Below, piece after piece: positions 43,252-48,018 of a DNA stretch of 48,018 nucleotides. Positions within the stretch are counted from its first letter, which is position 1. Every line of letters begins with the position of its first letter. This stretch comes from Bacteroidota bacterium (GTDB lineage: Bacteria; Bacteroidota; Bacteroidia; Bacteroidales; VadinHA17). The position numbers were made by a program, and so were the translations under genes. Below the pieces are notes generated by a model. That model was given only the letters and a program-made list of their open reading frames with translations. It did no database searches and had not been told where the DNA came from. Location: the NCBI GenBank assembly GCA_011050615.1, contig DRFJ01000042.1, positions 1 through 48,018 of the forward strand. The letters run 5' to 3'.

Positions 43252-46200
43252 ATGAAATTAACATTTACTTTCCGGAAGCTGTTTGTTTTACTTGCAGCCC
43301 TGTTTGCCCTGGCACTGATATCCGACTTTATATCTGAAAGTGAAGCCCCCTACAGGATGGAGGCAAGGTCCTTTGAACGCAATTTCCAAAGGGCTGAGAA
43401 AGAGGGGCTGGAATGCCTTGAAAAAATTGCTGAAGGAGATTCGCTCTATACCCTGTCAAAATTTGCTGATTATACACACTCGAATGAGATTTACAGCTTA
43501 TTTAAATACACAGGAGGATGGCTTACTGCCTGGACCGATAACAGCATCTCCCTGCCTGAAAAATTAAACAGTAAACTGTCTGGCGAAAAACTGCTTCAGC
43601 TGGATAACAGAAAGGTAGTTGCCAATAAGATGCAAGCCGGACAGGATACTTATATATGCCTTATCAACCTCTATAATGAATACGATATAAATAATAAATA
43701 TTTGAAATCCGGCTTTAACCCGGAGTTCGGCTTAAGATTAAATACAGGCATTAGTACGGACAGGGAGACCGGGTATCCCGTTCATGATACTTCCGGCCAG
43801 TACCTGTTCTCCCTGGTTTTTGACCGGGCCGATCATTTCATTAACGGTATTAATATTATTCCAATATTGATGTGGCTGCTGTTTTCGGTCGTTTTTCTGA
43901 TTGTCGTAGACAGAATTGCAGCATGGCTGGTGAAGAAAGGATTTTCTTATCTTGCCTTTTTATCCTCAGTACAGTTCGTTCTTATTTTTTACCTCGTTTT
44001 CCTCCTGCTTGATAAGCCTGCTGTTTTTACAGAGATGGATATCTTTTCTTCCTTCAGGTTTACTCTCGGACCCCTTATACCATCTCCGGGACATCTCTTA
44101 TTCTTAAGTGCCCTCTTCCTTTTTATATGTTTCGAATTTTACAGGTACTACCCGGAACCTTCGTGCAGGGGCAGGAAACCGGTAAGAGATTATATTGTAT
44201 TTAGCCTCTTCCTGGCTTTTTCTTCATTTATATTTTTTGTTTTCAGCAGATTAATCCATCTACTTATACTCAATTCAAATATACACTTCAGGATTTTTGA
44301 GATAATTGAAGTTGATATATTTACTGTTATCTCAATTGCTGCAGCTGCAATGATACTGGTTGGTTTCAGCATATATCTGCTGAGGCTTGTGAGATTTTGT
44401 AAAAGTCTGCCTTTTAAAACAGTAATCCCATCATTGATTACAGCGATATTAATTCTGTGCATCCTGCATATCTTGTCCGGACAGCATCCGTTGATTCCTG
44501 CTCTGGCTTACCTCCTCCTTGTATTGCAGGCATGGTTTTTCAGAAGTGACAGGTCACGACTGATTAATATTTCAGTAACATTTGCTGTGATAACCGCCGC
44601 TTATTCAGCCTATGTTATCCCGGAACTTACGTTTCAGAAAGAAACCGAGAACCTCAAGGTTATATCGGCAAATTTCAGCAATCAAAATGATATTTATGGC
44701 GAGGCCTTATTACTTGATCTTTGGCCTGAGCTGGAAGCCGACAGCCTGATCCCCGGGATTATGAACCATGATTTTTTAAGCAGTGAGGAGGTTAACCGGG
44801 TTTATTCCTACCTCGATAGCGTCTATTTTACAGGCTACTGGGATAATTATGACAGGATTTACACGATATGTGAGGATGATTCACCACTTTTTTTTGAGGC
44901 TGACACCCAGAGGGTGGAAAACTGCTTCGCTTTCTTCCGTGGAAGGGTAAAAGAATTGGGGGTACCTGTGACCGACAGCAATCTGGTTTTCCTGGATAAT
45001 AATTCAGGCAGACCCTATTACCTTGGCTGCCTTTATTATCAAAGGAATGATGGAAATCAAAACGGTTTGTTCATCGAGCTTGTAAACCTGGTCAGGTATG
45101 CCCAGACGGGATATCCTGAACTCTTACTGGATAAAGAATATGATAAACAGGCTAATACAGGAGGTTATTCAATTGCTAAATATATTAATGGCTCACTGGT
45201 CCTTCAAACAGGTGACTATCCCTTTGATACCCGCCTAAACCTCAATATTAATGATTCCATATCTTACCATTCAGTGCCGGGTGATGGCAATACTGAATTT
45301 TTTGTATATGCAGATGATGAAATCACGGTGCTTGTGGCAAGGCCACTTCCCGACTTCATGGATATTGTTGTAACATTTACCTACCTCTTTATTGCTTTCT
45401 TTATACTGTTCTTGGCTGTACTCCTGATTCTCAAGCCTCCTGAAAATATTTTCCCGGGGAGAATGAATTTTACCCAGAAACTTCAGGTTGCCTTTATAAG
45501 TCTTCTTCTTGGTACATTGCTGGCCATAGGAACAGTGGTGGTGATTCTGAGTATTAACCAGTATCATGGGAAACATTACGAAAATATCGAAGAAAAATTA
45601 GGATCGGTTAATATAGAACTTGAACATAAATTATCTTATCTTGATTCTCTTGACAGGGGGTGGAGCTCTGGTTCTTATCATGACCTGGATGACTTGCTCG
45701 TAAAATTCTCAAACGTTTTTAAAACCGATATCAATCTGTATGATACAGGAGGGAAATTATTGGCAACATCACGAAGGGAAGTGTTTGAGAAGGACCTGAA
45801 AAGTGAAAAAATGAATTTTGCCGCCTTTAGCGAGTTAAAACATCAGGGACGTGCCCAGTATATTCATAACGAAAGAATAGGAAAGCTCGAATATCTGTCG
45901 GCTTACTCAACTTTTTCAAATAACAGGAAAGAAATCCTTGCATATCTTAACCTTCCGTATTTCAATATGCAGAGCAGGATAAGTGAAGAGACATCTAACC
46001 TGATAGTTGCTATGATTAATTTCACTATGATACTCCTGGTAATATCATTAAGTATAGCTGTTTTTATTTCCGTGAGAATAACGAGCCCTCTCAGGATGCT
46101 GCAACAGGGCCTGGCTTCGGTCCGCCTGGAAGAGAAAAGCAAGCCCCTGGAGTACAGGGGGCATGATGAAATTTCAGAGCTCGTTAAGCAATATAATATG

Positions 46201-46929
46201 ATGCTCGATGAGTTGCAGTCAAGTGCCCTGAAACTGGCAAGGTCGGAAAGGGAAGATGCATGGAGGGAGATGACCAAGCAAATAGCCCATGAAATTAAGA
46301 ATCCTTTAACCCCGATGAAACTGAATGTGCAGCAGTTATATAAAAAGTGGAAAGATAATCCTGAAAATTTTGAAGAAAACCTGAGAAGTTTTAAACAGTA
46401 CCAGATAGAACAAATTGATAATCTTTCTTCAATAGCAACAGAATTTTCGAGCTTTGCCCGAATGCCCAAGGCTAACCCGGGTGAGACCAATCTTGTAAGC
46501 CATATTAACGCCGTTGCTGATTTATACAAGGATATAAAGAACATAGATCTTCATATCACTTTCAATGGCCTTAGAGAGGTGATAGTATTTGCTGATAAGG
46601 AACAGATAAACAGCATGCTCTCAAATATTTTAAGGAATGCGGTCCAGGCAATACCGGGTAACAGGAAGGGAAAGATCAATGTAAGCCTTTCTTTAATCGG
46701 GCAGAAAGCATTGATAAAAATTGAGGATAACGGAGTGGGAATACCCAATGAGCTGAAAGATAAACTCTTCACTCCTAATTTTACGACAAAATCATCCGGA
46801 ATGGGACTTGGGCTGGCAATTGTAAAAAGAGTGGTCGAAACCGCTGACGGAAAAATATGGTTTGAGTCAGAACCGGATAAGGGAACTGTATTTTTTATCG
46901 AATATCCTTTGCTGTCTTATAAAAGGTGA
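43252..46929 (+). CDS. Very large NtrY-like membrane sensor histidine kinase
   Basis: A 1225-residue protein from the ATG at 43252 (the in-frame TTG at 43231 would overlap rlmH). Layout: membrane helix at about residues 9-25; periplasmic domain to about 200; about eight helices between 200 and 460; a second extracytoplasmic domain of about 230 residues; two helices near 695-760; a third periplasmic sensor domain; a helix near 910 leading into HAMP (RITSPLRML); HisKA with phospho-acceptor His1013 in IAHEIKNPLTPMK; and HATPase with NILRNAVQAI, IEDNGVGIP and GMGLGLAIVKRV. The NPLTP form of the H-box is typical of NtrY. The kinase core is intact. There is no adjacent response regulator. The signal is unknown. 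Confidence 0.88.
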   Translation: MKLTFTFRKLFVLLAALFALALISDFISESEAPYRMEARSFERNFQRAEKEGLECLEKIAEGDSLYTLSKFADYTHSNEIYSLFKYTGGWLTAWTDNSISLPEKLNSKLSGEKLLQLDNRKVVANKMQAGQDTYICLINLYNEYDINNKYLKSGFNPEFGLRLNTGISTDRETGYPVHDTSGQYLFSLVFDRADHFINGINIIPILMWLLFSVVFLIVVDRIAAWLVKKGFSYLAFLSSVQFVLIFYLVFLLLDKPAVFTEMDIFSSFRFTLGPLIPSPGHLLFLSALFLFICFEFYRYYPEPSCRGRKPVRDYIVFSLFLAFSSFIFFVFSRLIHLLILNSNIHFRIFEIIEVDIFTVISIAAAAMILVGFSIYLLRLVRFCKSLPFKTVIPSLITAILILCILHILSGQHPLIPALAYLLLVLQAWFFRSDRSRLINISVTFAVITAAYSAYVIPELTFQKETENLKVISANFSNQNDIYGEALLLDLWPELEADSLIPGIMNHDFLSSEEVNRVYSYLDSVYFTGYWDNYDRIYTICEDDSPLFFEADTQRVENCFAFFRGRVKELGVPVTDSNLVFLDNNSGRPYYLGCLYYQRNDGNQNGLFIELVNLVRYAQTGYPELLLDKEYDKQANTGGYSIAKYINGSLVLQTGDYPFDTRLNLNINDSISYHSVPGDGNTEFFVYADDEITVLVARPLPDFMDIVVTFTYLFIAFFILFLAVLLILKPPENIFPGRMNFTQKLQVAFISLLLGTLLAIGTVVVILSINQYHGKHYENIEEKLGSVNIELEHKLSYLDSLDRGWSSGSYHDLDDLLVKFSNVFKTDINLYDTGGKLLATSRREVFEKDLKSEKMNFAAFSELKHQGRAQYIHNERIGKLEYLSAYSTFSNNRKEILAYLNLPYFNMQSRISEETSNLIVAMINFTMILLVISLSIAVFISVRITSPLRMLQQGLASVRLEEKSKPLEYRGHDEISELVKQYNMMLDELQSSALKLARSEREDAWREMTKQIAHEIKNPLTPMKLNVQQLYKKWKDNPENFEENLRSFKQYQIEQIDNLSSIATEFSSFARMPKANPGETNLVSHINAVADLYKDIKNIDLHITFNGLREVIVFADKEQINSMLSNILRNAVQAIPGNRKGKINVSLSLIGQKALIKIEDNGVGIPNELKDKLFTPNFTTKSSGMGLGLAIVKRVVETADGKIWFESEPDKGTVFFIEYPLLSYKR

Positions 46930-47021
46930 ATAAGATATCGTCAGAATGCTGTTTAACAAGTAAATCCCTGCTTGATAAATGCGATAAATTAATTATATTA
47001 GCATTATTGAAGCTCTGATAA

Positions 47022-48018
47022 ATGACCCGGTATCTTTTTAAGTATATTACGTTAATTGCACTGACTTTTTTTATCGCTTTCCTGACGAAGGGTAGGCTGC
47101 TGGCTTCACCACAACAGGAAATTTCGGGAATAATCAACGCTTATGCCAGAATAAACACCATAGAAGCAGCTGATGCTGTTCTGGTTGATGATGTTACAGG
47201 TTTCAGCGACGGGGATACAGTGCTGGTAATGCAGATGAAAGGGGTTTCAATAATCACTGACCAGAGTTCTGTCTTTGGGAACTGGGATGGCTATCTCGGG
47301 CAACCCGGTGATTATGGCGTCGGCTTTTATGAATTCATAATTATTGACCATGTGGAGACGGGTCCAAACAGGATCGTCTTCATGAACAACCTTGCCGGCT
47401 ATGACGGCTATGATGTTGAAGGGTTTATACAGATTATCAGGGTACCCTCATTTGAGAGCGCTACCGTGACAGCTGACCTGGAATGCCCTGCATGGGACAG
47501 TATCACAGGTACAGGAGGTGTGCTGGCTATGATAGTTAACAAAAAGCTTGAGTTAAATTCCGATATTGACGTCACAGGCAAGGGTTTCAGGGGGGGAACA
47601 GTGGCTGATATGGACGGAACACCACAACTTAACCCTGATTATTTCTACCCCGGGTCATCAACAATTGCAGGAAGGAAGGGTGAAAGCCTGGCCAGTCACA
47701 GGAATGCGACTAATGAACCCCTGATTATTGAAGATTATATCAAAGGTATTGGAAGATTATATTCCGGGGGAGGAGGAGCAACAGGAGAATATTCGGGTGG
47801 CGGAGGCGGTGCCGGTTTTGGTGACGGCGGGAACGGCTTCAGGCAGAGAACGGAAAGCTATAATGCCAGCGGACGCGGAGGCCGAATAGATGCCGCTGAC
47901 TTTTCCAACAGGGTGATTATGGGCAGCGGCGGTGGTGGCAGTGGTTTCAGCGGAACAGGGATGGGCACGGGGGGTGCAGCAGGGGGAGGAATAGTGTTTA
48001 TACTGACCGATTCACTCG
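47022..48018 (+). CDS. Start of a secreted glycine-rich protein (runs off the window)
   Basis: An open frame from the ATG at 47022 to the last base, 332 codons without a stop. It has a signal peptide (basic start MTRYLFKY, hydrophobic core LIALTFFIAFL, cleavage likely after about residue 28, LLASPQ). Residues 30-190 look like a beta-rich domain (VLVDDVTGFSDGDTVLVMQMKG, FYEFIIIDHVE, RIVFMNNLAGYDGY). From about residue 245 it turns into glycine-rich repeats such as YSGGGGATGEYSGGGGGAGFGDGG. This organisation is common at the N-terminus of large surface proteins of Bacteroidota exported by the type IX system, whose C-terminal domain would lie beyond the window. Not recognised more closely. Confidence 0.72.
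   Translation, partial: MTRYLFKYITLIALTFFIAFLTKGRLLASPQQEISGIINAYARINTIEAADAVLVDDVTGFSDGDTVLVMQMKGVSIITDQSSVFGNWDGYLGQPGDYGVGFYEFIIIDHVETGPNRIVFMNNLAGYDGYDVEGFIQIIRVPSFESATVTADLECPAWDSITGTGGVLAMIVNKKLELNSDIDVTGKGFRGGTVADMDGTPQLNPDYFYPGSSTIAGRKGESLASHRNATNEPLIIEDYIKGIGRLYSGGGGATGEYSGGGGGAGFGDGGNGFRQRTESYNASGRGGRIDAADFSNRVIMGSGGGGSGFSGTGMGTGGAAGGGIVFILTDSL

Noticed and set aside
1..48018. CRISPR arrays, insertion sequences, tRNA or rRNA genes
   Set aside because: I looked through the intergenic gaps for regular repeats, transposase motifs and cloverleaf patterns and saw none that held up.

Overview
The window looks like a chromosomal segment of a Bacteroidota bacterium, probably close to the Bacteroidales/Marinilabiliales type. 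The reasons are: a division and cell-wall (dcw) cluster in the order mraZ-rsmH-ftsL-ftsI-murE-mraY-murD-ftsW-murG-murC-ftsQ-ftsA-ftsZ without murF; a MraY with the long insertion seen in this phylum; a Porin_10-like outer membrane protein; a DUF4783 protein; a FtsX/LolE-type permease; and repeated TAnnTTTG promoter -7 elements. No rRNA, tRNA, CRISPR array, insertion sequence or prophage was seen, and no gene-free stretch exceeds about 300 bases.

Layout. 1-1665: an AT-rich accessory patch with the tail of a large secreted-type protein, broken by an in-frame TGA, and an unknown membrane-anchored protein; a bidirectional terminator closes it. 1887-3694: a membrane-embedded LuxR-type regulator and a divergent YciC-like membrane protein. 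3852-6988: yebC, a SPOR-like protein and a PurF-type amidophosphoribosyltransferase. 6985-8846 (minus): a PlsC-type O-acyltransferase and a GNAT-type N-acyltransferase, resembling the GlsA/GlsB pair that makes glycine lipids in Bacteroides. 9071-24326: the dcw cluster, nearly all genes overlapping or a few bases apart, headed by four direct repeats with 10-bp period that look like MraZ operator boxes. 24412-27834: a putative porin and a lytic transglycosylase of the MltF type. 27837-31880 (minus): a Nudix CoA-pyrophosphatase-like gene, then gatD and gatE. 32120-34605 (minus): LolE-like permease and a PLP aminotransferase. 34829-40447: valS, an unknown lipoprotein (minus) and glutamine synthetase. 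40450-42594 (minus): DUF4783 protein, nadC and a YihY/BrkB protein. 42761-46929: rlmH and a very large NtrY-like sensor kinase. 47022-end: the start of a secreted glycine-rich protein running off the window.

The most striking content is the gatE-gatD pair. These encode an apparently complete archaeal-type Glu-tRNA(Gln) amidotransferase: an asparaginase-type subunit with its four catalytic residues and N-terminal accessory domain, and a GatE with the GAD-type insertion. GatDE is classically regarded as the archaeal route to Gln-tRNA(Gln), so its presence inside an otherwise ordinary Bacteroidota chromosome suggests inter-domain transfer and raises the question of how glutamine is charged in this organism. 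The second most interesting signal is the MraZ box array, whose AAAGTG(T/G)-N3 spacing matches the operator known from other phyla.

All assignments rest on reading the sequence and recalled family knowledge; no database search was run.
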